From Parahoeflea halophila (GTDB taxonomy: Bacteria; Pseudomonadota; Alphaproteobacteria; Rhizobiales; Rhizobiaceae): 64,000 nt of DNA. Position numbers and translations under genes: made by a program. Positions 45,946-54,415 of this stretch are shown piece by piece. How positions within the stretch are numbered: position 1 is the stretch's first letter; each line of letters begins with the position of its first letter. The stretch lies in assembly GCF_900220985.1 (NCBI RefSeq), contig NZ_OCPC01000005.1, forward strand, positions 186,001 through 250,000, given 5' to 3'. A model generated the notes under the pieces. It saw only the letters and a program-made list of their open reading frames with translations, ran no database searches and had not been told where the DNA came from.

Positions 45946-47001
45946 CTATTCCTTGTCCCAGTCGCGAAGCGGCTCGGCGCCGCCGGCGCGCATGCGGTCC
46001 ATGTACTCGGTCAGCACGCCGGAGCCATCCTTGCCGGCCGCGTCCAGGCCCTCGGCCCAGGTCTTGGCGGCATTGTCCATTCCGGTGGCCCATTGCTCGC
46101 GCAACGCGTCGCTGGCGTCGGTAATTGTCGCACCGGCTTCGGCCATCTTGCTGAAGGCTATGCCGACAAAGGCTTCAAGGTCGCCGATATACCATTCGGC
46201 GGCCGCTTCGGAGCCGGCCATGAACGCCATCTGCACATCTTCGGGCAGGCCATCCCACCAGTCCTTGTTGGCACAGAGCGAGCCGGCATATTGGGCACCG
46301 AGTCCAGCCTTGGTGATGTAGGGTGCAACCTCGTAGAGCTTGCCGGGGAAAGCGGCCGAGGCGAACACGATGACGCCGTCATAGACCCCGGTCTGCAACT
46401 CGTTGTAATAGGTCGTCAGATTGCCCTGGACGCCAACAGCGCCAGTGCCTGACAGCCAGTTGATGGCGGCCCCGGGTGCTGCAATCTTGCGGCCCTCCAG
46501 ATCAGCCATCGAGTTGACCGGGAAATTTGTCATCAACGTGTAGTCGTCGATCGATGTCGGCGCGCCGAGATACACAACATTGTTGTCGGTGTAGGCCTGC
46601 TGCATGCGCGGGTCCTCGACATGAAGGTCATGCATGGTGTCGGCGACAAGGCGGGCGTCAGCGCTGACGAAAGGCGTGTAGTAGGTCACGTTCTGAACCG
46701 CCATCTTGCCGGGATCGAACAGGCTGGAACAGACGCCGATTTCGGCCAAGCCCGCCTCGACCGTTTCGAGCTCTTCGCCAACACCGGCAATTGCGCCGCC
46801 ATATTGTTCAGAAAACGAAATCGTGTGGCCCAGTTCGCTCATCTTCTCGGTCACCGCCGGAATAAACGCTTCCGGTAACATCTTGACCCAGCGGAAGACC
46901 GGCGGATGGCCTGCCACCAGGGTGACATTGTAATTTTCGGCAAGAACGGATGTCGACGACATGAGAACGAGCGCAGCCGCGCCCAATCCGGCAATTTTCA
47001 T
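45946..47001 (-). CDS. TRAP transporter solute-binding protein (DctP)
   Basis: A 351-residue periplasmic binding protein. The signal peptide MKIAGLGAAALVLMSSTSVL is cleaved after LA. The mature protein begins with YNVTLVAGHPPVFRWVKM and carries the TRAP features GLAEIGVCSSLFDPG, the ligand-contact segment DLEGRKIAAPGAAINWL and GVYDGVIVFASAAFPGKLY. The ligand is likely an organic acid, but no residue identifies it. It is the first gene of the minus-strand cluster and divergent from a LysR gene. Confidence 0.92.
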   Translation of the reverse strand: MKIAGLGAAALVLMSSTSVLAENYNVTLVAGHPPVFRWVKMLPEAFIPAVTEKMSELGHTISFSEQYGGAIAGVGEELETVEAGLAEIGVCSSLFDPGKMAVQNVTYYTPFVSADARLVADTMHDLHVEDPRMQQAYTDNNVVYLGAPTSIDDYTLMTNFPVNSMADLEGRKIAAPGAAINWLSGTGAVGVQGNLTTYYNELQTGVYDGVIVFASAAFPGKLYEVAPYITKAGLGAQYAGSLCANKDWWDGLPEDVQMAFMAGSEAAAEWYIGDLEAFVGIAFSKMAEAGATITDASDALREQWATGMDNAAKTWAEGLDAAGKDGSGVLTEYMDRMRAGGAEPLRDWDKE

Positions 47002-47102
47002 AAAACCCTCCCATAGAGGTCACGCGCGGCCGGGCTCCTCCCCGTCTGCCGTGACTTTCGACAGAGCTTAGCGCGATTTTTCCCAAGTAAGGAAATTGAT
47101 AT

Positions 47103-47117
47103 TGACGGTACCGGTCA
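47103..47117. promoter_or_regulatory. Dyad in the dctP-lysR intergenic region
   Basis: TGAC-N7-GTCA around a GGTACC core, 20 bases upstream of the LysR start and about 100 bases upstream of dctP. A LysR protein bound here could repress its own gene and activate the divergent TRAP cluster. Symmetry is short, so this is a weak call. Confidence 0.35.
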
Positions 47118-47136
47118 GTAATGCTGTTGATACCTC

Positions 47137-48042
47137 ATGCACCTCGAAAAACTCGATCTGAACCTGCTTGTTGTGATCGACGCGCTGTTGCGGACAAGCA
47201 GCGTGACGGTTGCCGCGACTGAGCTCAACCTTACCCAGTCGGCGGTGAGCAGTGCGCTCAAGCGTGCGCGTGCGCACTTCGAAGACGAGATCCTGTTCTA
47301 CGACGGCCAGAAAATGAGCCCGACACCGTTCGGGCAGTCGATCGCAGGCATTGTTCCCGAAATGGTGATCCGGCTCCGGGCCCTGTCGCGGATGCGGGCA
47401 ACAACGGATCTGGTTTCCCTCAATCGCCAGTTCACCGTGATTGCCTCGGACTACGTGGCTGCCGTCTTTCTTTCATCGGTGGTGCAGCGGCTTTCCAAGG
47501 CTGCCCCGGGCGTTTCACTGGCGGTGGTGCCGTTCAGCGAAGATTCGATGGACCGGTTCAACCGCGGCAAGATCGATTTCATGATCGGGCCATCGTTCTG
47601 GTCGGTGCCGGATCAAAATCGCGCCGCGCTTTTCGAGGACGGATTCAAATGCGTCCTGTGCAAGACCAACCCATTGTGCGAGACGGGCCTGACACTCGAT
47701 GCATTCCTTAATTCTCCACATGTGCTGACCAATTTCTTTGTCGGGCATGGCAAGAGCCATTTCGAGAACTGGCTGGAAGAACAGAATTTCTTAATCAAGG
47801 TCGCGGCGTCGCTGCCAAGTTTCGTGGTGCTTCCGCATTACATCTCCGGAACAGCGAACATTTCCACCATCCACAAGCGGCTTCTGAGCCACGTCGTCCA
47901 TCTGGAGGACCTGGTAAGTTTCGAGCCACCATGCGACATCCCTCCGCTGACGGAGCACCTGAGCTGGAAAAACCATCAGGAGTTTGATGTCGAAGCGAAG
48001 CTGATGCGCGAATTCATGCTGGAAATCGCCAAGAACATGTAA
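47137..48042 (+). CDS. LysR-family regulator, NodD-like
   Basis: A 301-residue LysR regulator of the NodD-like subgroup. The N-terminus MHLEKLDLNLLVVIDALLRT and the helix-turn-helix VAATELNLTQSAVSSALKRA are characteristic. The effector domain includes QFTVIASDYVAAVFLSSVVQ and FVVLPHYISGTANISTIHKR. It is divergent from the TRAP/FAH/OsmC/cyclase genes and is their likely regulator. The following interval (48043-48325) shows no gene. Confidence 0.88.
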   Translation: MHLEKLDLNLLVVIDALLRTSSVTVAATELNLTQSAVSSALKRARAHFEDEILFYDGQKMSPTPFGQSIAGIVPEMVIRLRALSRMRATTDLVSLNRQFTVIASDYVAAVFLSSVVQRLSKAAPGVSLAVVPFSEDSMDRFNRGKIDFMIGPSFWSVPDQNRAALFEDGFKCVLCKTNPLCETGLTLDAFLNSPHVLTNFFVGHGKSHFENWLEEQNFLIKVAASLPSFVVLPHYISGTANISTIHKRLLSHVVHLEDLVSFEPPCDIPPLTEHLSWKNHQEFDVEAKLMREFMLEIAKNM

Positions 48043-48325
48043 TTTTCCGGGCTTGCACTCCGCCCTCTTTCCCAGAGCGCTTTCATCCAGGAAGTCGGCA
48101 AAGATCGAGGCTGCTAACAGCTACAGGCGAGCGGCGCAACCTGCTACGTGACGACGTCGGCGGCCCCCCGGACGCGCGGTTTTGTTCATTACAGTCCTCC
48201 GATTTCCGCGCCCCTTCAAAGGCACGCCGCTCATGTCCAGAAGCTGAAGCAGCCCACTTGCAGAAAACATATGACTTGTCACGCATTTCCATTCGGTGTC
48301 TACTCGCCGACTGAGAGAGATCGCA

Positions 48326-48835
48326 ATGAAACAAGCATCAGAGCGTCAGGCGGAGCGGATAAAGCAGCGACGTGAGCGCCAGGAACAGAACCTGTTTTCG
48401 CGCCTCCCGGCAGCCTATGCGGCGTCGCGGCTGCAGGCGCAGCGCCTGCTGCAACGGGCCGGCGGACTTTCGGTCCTGGAATGGCGGGTATTGTGGGATC
48501 TTTGTGAAGCCGGCCCGATGACAATCCGGGACCTGGCGGAGATACAGCGGACCGATCATTCGCAGTTGAGCCGGGCCCTGCCCGCCATGCAAAGGAAGCA
48601 GTTTGTCACAATGACCCGGGACAGTTCCGACGGCCGGCAGATCGTGGTCGAAATCACTGATACGGGGCGGCGTGCCTATGAAACAACAGCGCCGACAATG
48701 AAACTTCGGCGCGACGCGCTCAGGGCGGAATTCTCGCCTGAGGAAATCGCAACCTTCATCAGCCTGCTGGACCGGCTCGAGGATTTCCTGCGCCGTCCGA
48801 TCGACACATTTCTGGAAAGAGAACCTCCCGAATGA
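48326..48835 (+). CDS. MarR-family regulator
   Basis: A 169-residue winged-helix regulator. The start is ATG 48326 with GAGAGA upstream. The central region reads LSVLEWRVLWDLCEAGPMTI, then DLAEIQRTDHSQLSRALPAM and a wing with TRDSSDGRQIVVEITDTGRR, typical of MarR. The N-terminal 30 residues are highly charged. Its stop overlaps the ATG of the next gene (ATGA), so it is translationally coupled to the sulfatase-like gene and probably controls it. Confidence 0.88.
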   Translation: MKQASERQAERIKQRRERQEQNLFSRLPAAYAASRLQAQRLLQRAGGLSVLEWRVLWDLCEAGPMTIRDLAEIQRTDHSQLSRALPAMQRKQFVTMTRDSSDGRQIVVEITDTGRRAYETTAPTMKLRRDALRAEFSPEEIATFISLLDRLEDFLRRPIDTFLEREPPE

Positions 48836-50499
48836 CCAATGCGCCGAATGTTTTGTGGATCATGGCCGACCAGTTGCGGTTCGACTACCTGAGTTGCTAC
48901 GGCCACCCGCATCTCGACACCCCGCATATCGACGCTCTGGCAGGGCGCGGGGTGCGGTTCAACAAGGCCTATGTACAGTCTCCCGTCTGCGGCCCGTCGC
49001 GCATGTCGGCTTACACCGGCCGCTACGTTCGCAGCCATGGCTCCACTTGGAACGGCATGCCGCTGCGCGTGGGGGAACCGACCCTTGGCGACCATCTGCG
49101 CGAAGCCGGCGCCCGGGCGGTGCTGGTGGGCAAGACCCACATGATCGCCGACCGCGAGGGCATGGCCTGGCTTGGCATTGATCCGGCCAGCGAGATCGGC
49201 GTGCGCGTGTCTGAATGTGGCTTCGAACCTTTCGAGCGCGACGACGGGCTGCACCCCGACAGTCCTCGCCAGCACTGGTCGGCCTATGACGATTATCTCG
49301 TCAGTCTCGGATACAAATCCGACAATCCCTGGGAGGATTTCGCCAATTCCGGTCTCGACCCGGACGGCGAACTGATGTCGGCCTGGCTTTTGAAGAATTC
49401 GCGCCTGCCAGCCAATGTGCCCGAAGAACACTCGGAAACAGCTTACATGACCAACCGGGCCATGGATTTCATGGCCGAAGCTTCGCAGGGCGACAAACCG
49501 TGGTTGTGTCACCTGAGCTATATCAAGCCGCACTGGCCCTATATCGTGCCTGCGCCCTACCACGACATGTTCGGCCCCGAGCATATTGTCGAACCGATCC
49601 GGTCGCAGGCCGAGCGGGACACCGACCACCCGTTGCTCAACGCCTATCAGCAATCACGGGTCTGCCGCAGTTTTTCTCGCGACCATGTGCGCGAGCACGT
49701 GATTCCGGCCTATATGGGACTGATCAAGCAGCTCGACGACAATCTGGGGCGATTGTTTGCCTGGATGGACGAGAAAGGGCTGAGCGAGAACACGATCATC
49801 GCGTTCACCTCCGACCATGGTGACTACATGGGCGACCACTGGATGGGCGACAAGGATTTCTATCACGAGGTCGCTGTAAAGGTGCCCTTGATCATCGCCG
49901 ATCCCCGGCCCGAAGCGGACAAGACCCGCGGCTCCACAAGTGACGCGCTCGTCGAGATGATCGACCTTGCGCCCACCTTCATGGCGGCGATGGGCTGCGC
50001 GCCGAAACCCCACGTGATCGAGGGCCGCGACCTGACGCCGCTGCTGCACGGCACTGACGGCTTCTTTCGGCGCTACGCCATCAGCGAACATGACTATTCC
50101 AGTTTCGAAATGGCGAGCGCCCTTGAGGTGGCGCAGGAGGACGCGCGGACCGTCATGATCTTCGACGGGCGCTGGAAGTACATCCGCTGCGAAGGCTTCC
50201 GCCCTGTCCTGTTTGACCTTGAGACCGACCCCGGCGAATTTATAGATCTGGGTGCTTCCGAAGCAGCGGAGCACATACGAATCCGGGCCGAGATGGAACA
50301 GGCGCTGCTCGCATGGGCAATGCAACACCACTCCCGGATCACCGCGACGCCGGAAGTGTTAGCCAAACAGAAGTTAGCCGCAGAAATCGGCATTCTGATC
50401 GGCTTCTGGGACGAGATCGAATACGAGCAAACCACCGGCAAACCGTTCAGCAGTCTTGTGCCGGTCGGGGCACCGGCATCCAAATCAAACGCGGGATAG
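48832..50499 (+). CDS. Sulfatase / phosphonate monoesterase-like enzyme
   Basis: A 555-residue alkaline-phosphatase-superfamily hydrolase. The formylglycine motif is C53-G-P-S-R within VQSPVCGPSRMSAYTGR, so Cys53 needs conversion by a formylglycine-generating enzyme that is not in this window. Metal ligands are in LWIMADQLRFDYL and FTSDHGDYMGDHWMGDKDFY. The order of segments (PAPYHDMFGPEHIVEPIR, YMGLIKQLDDNLGRLFAWMD) resembles rhizobial phosphonate monoester hydrolase more than choline sulfatase. There is no signal peptide, so it is cytoplasmic. The substrate is undetermined. Confidence 0.85.
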   Translation: MTNAPNVLWIMADQLRFDYLSCYGHPHLDTPHIDALAGRGVRFNKAYVQSPVCGPSRMSAYTGRYVRSHGSTWNGMPLRVGEPTLGDHLREAGARAVLVGKTHMIADREGMAWLGIDPASEIGVRVSECGFEPFERDDGLHPDSPRQHWSAYDDYLVSLGYKSDNPWEDFANSGLDPDGELMSAWLLKNSRLPANVPEEHSETAYMTNRAMDFMAEASQGDKPWLCHLSYIKPHWPYIVPAPYHDMFGPEHIVEPIRSQAERDTDHPLLNAYQQSRVCRSFSRDHVREHVIPAYMGLIKQLDDNLGRLFAWMDEKGLSENTIIAFTSDHGDYMGDHWMGDKDFYHEVAVKVPLIIADPRPEADKTRGSTSDALVEMIDLAPTFMAAMGCAPKPHVIEGRDLTPLLHGTDGFFRRYAISEHDYSSFEMASALEVAQEDARTVMIFDGRWKYIRCEGFRPVLFDLETDPGEFIDLGASEAAEHIRIRAEMEQALLAWAMQHHSRITATPEVLAKQKLAAEIGILIGFWDEIEYEQTTGKPFSSLVPVGAPASKSNAG

Positions 50500-50659
50500 G
50501 GATGATCCGCCGGAACGGCTTGTTCAAGGACCGTCCGGTCCTCTCTGGCGAATGCACCGCAGCAGGCCATTCAGGCGTTGTGACCCGGCCCCGATTGCTG
50601 CCGTGTGCCGTCGTGTGAAAGTGCGATCGAGCTGTAGACAAGATCGCTCGCAATAAATA

Positions 50660-50674
50660 TGACTATTTCTGTCA
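50660..50674. promoter_or_regulatory. IRO-type (RirA) box upstream of hemP
   Basis: TGA-N9-TCA (TGACTATTTCTGTCA) within an AT-rich stretch, 66 bases upstream of hemP. This matches the iron-responsive operator described for the rhizobial repressor RirA and fits a haem-uptake gene. It predicts repression in iron-replete cells. Confidence 0.6.
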
Positions 50675-50740
50675 TGTATTTTTGTTACCCCCTATCGCCG
50701 CTTCGGCTGACAGGGGTGCAGCACCGATCCGAGTAGCCTC

Positions 50741-50953
50741 ATGCGTAACAGCGAAAGTCAAGCAACAGCGTCCCAAGGGTCCAACACCGTCTGCCTCGCT
50801 GAGCCGAAACCTTCTGGAGAGGTGCATCTGCCGGCCGGGGCCATTCCTTCGGGCAGCCTGTTTCAAAACCGCCGCGAGGTCACAATTTCCCACCAGGGCT
50901 CGCTTTACCGGTTGCGCATTACCCGGCAAGGCAAACTCATCCTGCACAAATGA
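50741..50953 (+). CDS. hemP: Hemin uptake protein HemP
   Basis: A 70-residue HemP (PF10636-type) protein. The N-terminal half is variable, while the C-terminal SGSLFQNRREVTISHQGSLY, followed by RLRITRQGKLILHK, is the conserved domain. HemP/HmuP proteins of rhizobia are needed for expression of haem uptake genes. An IRO-type box precedes it. It stands alone here, with no haem receptor or transporter next to it; the fdhD gene follows on the same strand. Confidence 0.88.
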   Translation: MRNSESQATASQGSNTVCLAEPKPSGEVHLPAGAIPSGSLFQNRREVTISHQGSLYRLRITRQGKLILHK

Positions 50954-51064
50954 GCCCGGCTTCGCACCAGCCAGGCAATCCGGAACCAGCATCGTCGCCG
51001 ACCCGGACCCCGTGCAGCATGGTGAAATCTGTTCGCGCTGGCAAATGTTCCAGACCGGCACGAG

Positions 51065-52030
51065 TTGTCTTTGGCCAAAATCGCTGTAGCATTCCGGGCC
51101 AATCCACTCGAAGCGAGAGTTGCCCCTTTGACGATTGCCAAACCGCCGTTCGATGACGGCTTTCTGCTCAGATCGGACCCTTCCGACCCCCGTCTGTCTG
51201 CCAAGGTTGTCGGTATTGATCACCTTGGCGTGGAAGTTACCACGCGGGTGGTCACCGAAAAGCCACTGACGCTCTATCTCAACCGGCAGGAAATCGTCAC
51301 CATGATGACGATCGGGGATCATCCGGGCTTGATGGCGGTCGGCTACCTGCTCAACCAGAACATGCTGCATGCCGACGACGAGATCACGGCAATCGACTAT
51401 GACGAGGATCTCGAAGTGGTGGTGGTCCGGACCGAACGCGAGACCAACTACGAGACCAAGCTGCAGAAGAAGGTGCGCACTTCGGGCTGCGCCCAGGGCA
51501 CGGTGTTTGGCGATGTGATGGACAATTTTTCCGACATCGCGCTTTCGCCGGATGCGCGGTTGAAGACCTCCTGGCTCTACAGCCTGACCCACAAGATCAA
51601 CACCGCGCCGAGCCTTTACCTGGAAGCCGGTGCGATTCATGGCTGCGTGCTGTGCCAGGGCGATGCGCCACTGGTCTATATGGAGGACGTCGGACGGCAC
51701 AATGCGGTCGACAAGATCGCCGGCTGGATGTTCCTGAACAAGGTCAAGCCGGACGACAAGATCTTCTACACCACCGGGCGGCTGACCTCGGAAATGGTAA
51801 TCAAGACCGTGATGATGGGCATTCCCATACTGGTCTCGCGATCCGGCTTCACCGCCTGGGGCGTGGAGCTGGCGCGGGAAGCGGGATTGACGCTGATCGG
51901 GCGGGCCCGCGGCAAGCGCTTCGTGGCTCTGTCCGGGCTCGACCGCATCGAGTTTGACGGTGACCCGACCGAGGCAGGCGGAGAATCACCACGGCATCGC
52001 CGCAAGAGCGCGTCTGAGGACAATTCATGA
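51065..52030 (+). CDS. fdhD: Formate dehydrogenase accessory sulfurtransferase FdhD
   Basis: Transfers sulfur from a cysteine desulfurase to the molybdenum cofactor of formate dehydrogenase, which is essential for activity. The conserved region starts near LGVEVTTRVVTEKPLTLYLN. The catalytic CxxC is GCVLCQGDAP at about residue 193, followed by MEDVGRHNAVDKIAGWMFLN and GRLTSEMVIKTVMMGIPILV. The start is unclear: TTG 51065 (321 residues) and TTG 51128 (300 residues) both lack a good ribosome-binding site. It overlaps mobA by four bases (ATGA). Confidence 0.93.
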   Translation: MSLAKIAVAFRANPLEARVAPLTIAKPPFDDGFLLRSDPSDPRLSAKVVGIDHLGVEVTTRVVTEKPLTLYLNRQEIVTMMTIGDHPGLMAVGYLLNQNMLHADDEITAIDYDEDLEVVVVRTERETNYETKLQKKVRTSGCAQGTVFGDVMDNFSDIALSPDARLKTSWLYSLTHKINTAPSLYLEAGAIHGCVLCQGDAPLVYMEDVGRHNAVDKIAGWMFLNKVKPDDKIFYTTGRLTSEMVIKTVMMGIPILVSRSGFTAWGVELAREAGLTLIGRARGKRFVALSGLDRIEFDGDPTEAGGESPRHRRKSASEDNS

Positions 52031-52647
52031 GCGGCCCGATCGCAGGGCTGGTGCTGGCTGGCGGCCTGTCGCGGCGGATGGGGGGCGGCGAGAAAGGCCT
52101 GCAGATGCTCGCCGGACGGTCTATGATCTCCCGGGTGATCGACCGGATCGCGCCGCAGGTGGATCATCTGGCCATCAACGCAAATTCCGATCCCGCCCCC
52201 TATCTCGCTTTCGACCTGCCGGTTCTTCCCGATACGATCAAGGGCCATGTCGGCCCGCTTGCGGGTGTTCTCACCGGTCTCGAATGGGCGGCGGCGCTGC
52301 CTGGTGTTACCCAAGTGGTCACGGCCGCGACCGATACGCCGTTCCTGCCTCTGGATCTGGTCGCGCGTTTCACGGCCCTGTCAGGACCTGAGCGCATTGT
52401 CATCGCCCGCTCGAATGGAAACCGGCACCCGGTTTTCGGGCTTTGGCCGGTGGCTTTGCGCCAGGATCTCGCCGAATGGCTCGCCACCAGCGACACCATG
52501 AAGGTTCTGGCCTGGGTTCACCGGCATGATTACGCGTTTTGCGATTTTGAAGCCGCGAGCGATGGTGTGCCTGACCCGTTTTTCAACGCCAACACGCCCG
52601 GGGAACTGGCCGATGCGGAGACTTACGTCAACGGAGCGTCTGCATGA
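52027..52647 (+). CDS. mobA: Molybdenum cofactor guanylyltransferase
   Basis: Adds GMP to molybdopterin to form the bis-MGD cofactor of formate dehydrogenase-type enzymes. It has 206 residues. The nucleotide-binding motif GLVLAGGLSRRMGGGEKGLQ is at the N-terminus, followed by LPDTIKGHVGPLAGVLTGLE, AATDTPFLPLDLV and SNGNRHPVFGLWPV. It lies between fdhD and mobB with ATGA overlaps on both sides, so the four genes fdhD-mobA-mobB-moeA form a tightly coupled operon. Confidence 0.95.
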   Translation: MSGPIAGLVLAGGLSRRMGGGEKGLQMLAGRSMISRVIDRIAPQVDHLAINANSDPAPYLAFDLPVLPDTIKGHVGPLAGVLTGLEWAAALPGVTQVVTAATDTPFLPLDLVARFTALSGPERIVIARSNGNRHPVFGLWPVALRQDLAEWLATSDTMKVLAWVHRHDYAFCDFEAASDGVPDPFFNANTPGELADAETYVNGASA

Positions 52648-53162
52648 CCTTACGTGTCTTCGGTATTACCGGGTGGAAGAATTCCGGCAAGACCACGCTG
52701 ACCTGCAAGCTGGTGGAGGAATTCACCCGGCGCGGCTTTCGGGTCTCCACGCTCAAACACGCGCATCATGCGTTTGATGTCGACCACGAAGGCACCGACA
52801 GTTACCGCCATCGCCAGGCAGGCGCCGGTGAAGTGGCCATCGTCTCAGGACGACGCTGGGCCGTCATGCATGAACTCAAGGACAGGCCGGAACCATCGAT
52901 GCAGGAAATGCTTGCGCAGCTGTCGCCCTGTGACCTGGTTCTGATCGAAGGTTTCAAGCGTGCAAACCATCCGAAGATCGAGCTGCGACGGGAGGCAGCG
53001 CTTGACCGGACACCGGTTCCCGACGAAGGCGGCAGCATTCGCGCAATCGCCGCCGATCATGCCGTCGATGATGCAAAGGTCCCGGTCTTCTCGCTCGAAG
53101 ACATCGCTGCCATCGCTGATATGATCGCGCTGGAAACCGGACTGGGAGAGCCTGCTGCATGA
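52644..53162 (+). CDS. mobB: Molybdopterin-guanine dinucleotide biosynthesis protein B
   Basis: A 172-residue P-loop GTP-binding protein that assists MobA. The Walker A motif GITGWKNSGKTTLTCKLVEE is near the N-terminus. KHAHHAFDVDHEGTDSYRHR and DLVLIEGFKRANHPKIELRR are diagnostic. It has ATGA overlaps with mobA and moeA. Confidence 0.95.
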   Translation: MTLRVFGITGWKNSGKTTLTCKLVEEFTRRGFRVSTLKHAHHAFDVDHEGTDSYRHRQAGAGEVAIVSGRRWAVMHELKDRPEPSMQEMLAQLSPCDLVLIEGFKRANHPKIELRREAALDRTPVPDEGGSIRAIAADHAVDDAKVPVFSLEDIAAIADMIALETGLGEPAA

Positions 53163-54415
53163 CCTCGCGCAAACTGCTCAATGATTGCTTCCTCACAGAC
53201 CACGACCGGCTCAGCCATGCGGAATGCCTGGAGATCCTGACCGGGCGGCTGTCAGCGGTGGCGGGCGTGGAAGTGCTGCCGCTGGCCGAGATCTCCGGGC
53301 GCTGGCTTGCCTCTGATATCATCGCGCCGCGCAACGTGCCGCTGCATGACAATTCCGCCGTCGACGGCTACGCCTTTGCGGCCCCGGCCACCGGGCCGAT
53401 GCCGGTGGCCGTCCGCATCGCCGCAGGGGATTTGAGCAGCTACCGCATTGAACCGGGCCAGGCAGCACGGATTTTCACCGGTGCCCCGATGCCCGAAGGC
53501 GCTGACACGGTGGCGATGCAGGAAGATTGCACGGTCGAGGGCGACGAGGTTTCCGTTCCACTGGATCTCCAGCGCGGCGCCAATGCCCGTCTGGCCGGCG
53601 AGGACGTGGCCGCCAATACGCCGGTGCTCGACGCCAGCGCACGGCTCAGGCCGCAAGACATGGCGGCGCTGGCCTCGTTCGGCCTTCCGGAAATCGCGGT
53701 GCGCAAACGCTTACGTGTCGCGATCCTGTCGAATGGCGACGAATTGCTCGAACCGGGCACAGCGATCGCCCAGGGCCAGGTCTATGATTCAAACCGCCCG
53801 ATGCTGCATGCGTTGCTGGGCACCCTGCCCTGCGAGATCACCGACCTCGGCATCCTTCCCGACAACGCGGAGCTGATTGAGTCCACACTGTCAGAAGTTT
53901 CCGCAAGCCATGACGTGATCCTGACCAGTGGTGGCGCGTCCCGCGGCGACGAGGATCACATCATCAATGCCATCGACGCGCTGGGAACGCGTCACCTCTG
54001 GCAGATCGCGGTCAAACCCGGCAGACCGATGAGCTTCGGCCAGATTGGCGACTGCATCTTTCTCGGCCTGCCTGGCAACCCGGTCGCTGCCTTTGTCTGC
54101 TTTCTGCTCTATGTGCGCCCGGCGCTCACCGTGCTCGGCGGCGGCCGATACCAGGAGCCGGTCCGGTTCCCGGTGGCTGCCGGTTTCGAGGTGCCGCGCA
54201 AGAAGCCCGGCCGACGCGAATTCTGGCGCGGATGGTTGGAGCCCGGTCCGGACGGCCGACCCATCGCGCACAAATTTGCCCGTGACGGGTCCGGGCTGAT
54301 TTCCGGTTTGCGGCAGGCAACGGGCCTGATCGAAATCACCGAGGACGTGACATCGGTGGAGAAAGGCGAACTGGTATCGTTCCTGCCCTTCACCGGCTTC
54401 GGGATCGACAGCTGA
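53159..54415 (+). CDS. moeA: Molybdopterin molybdotransferase MoeA
   Basis: Inserts molybdate (or tungstate) into adenylated molybdopterin. The 418-residue protein shows PLHDNSAVDGYAFAAPATGP, a FTGAPMPEGADTVAMQED segment, LTSGGASRGDEDHIINAIDA, VKPGRPMSFGQIG and FLGLPGNPVAAFVCFLLYVR, all typical of MoeA. It ends the fdhD-mobA-mobB-moeA operon. Its TGA stop directly abuts the TGA of the convergent tupA gene (TGATCA). Confidence 0.95.
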   Translation: MTSRKLLNDCFLTDHDRLSHAECLEILTGRLSAVAGVEVLPLAEISGRWLASDIIAPRNVPLHDNSAVDGYAFAAPATGPMPVAVRIAAGDLSSYRIEPGQAARIFTGAPMPEGADTVAMQEDCTVEGDEVSVPLDLQRGANARLAGEDVAANTPVLDASARLRPQDMAALASFGLPEIAVRKRLRVAILSNGDELLEPGTAIAQGQVYDSNRPMLHALLGTLPCEITDLGILPDNAELIESTLSEVSASHDVILTSGGASRGDEDHIINAIDALGTRHLWQIAVKPGRPMSFGQIGDCIFLGLPGNPVAAFVCFLLYVRPALTVLGGGRYQEPVRFPVAAGFEVPRKKPGRREFWRGWLEPGPDGRPIAHKFARDGSGLISGLRQATGLIEITEDVTSVEKGELVSFLPFTGFGIDS

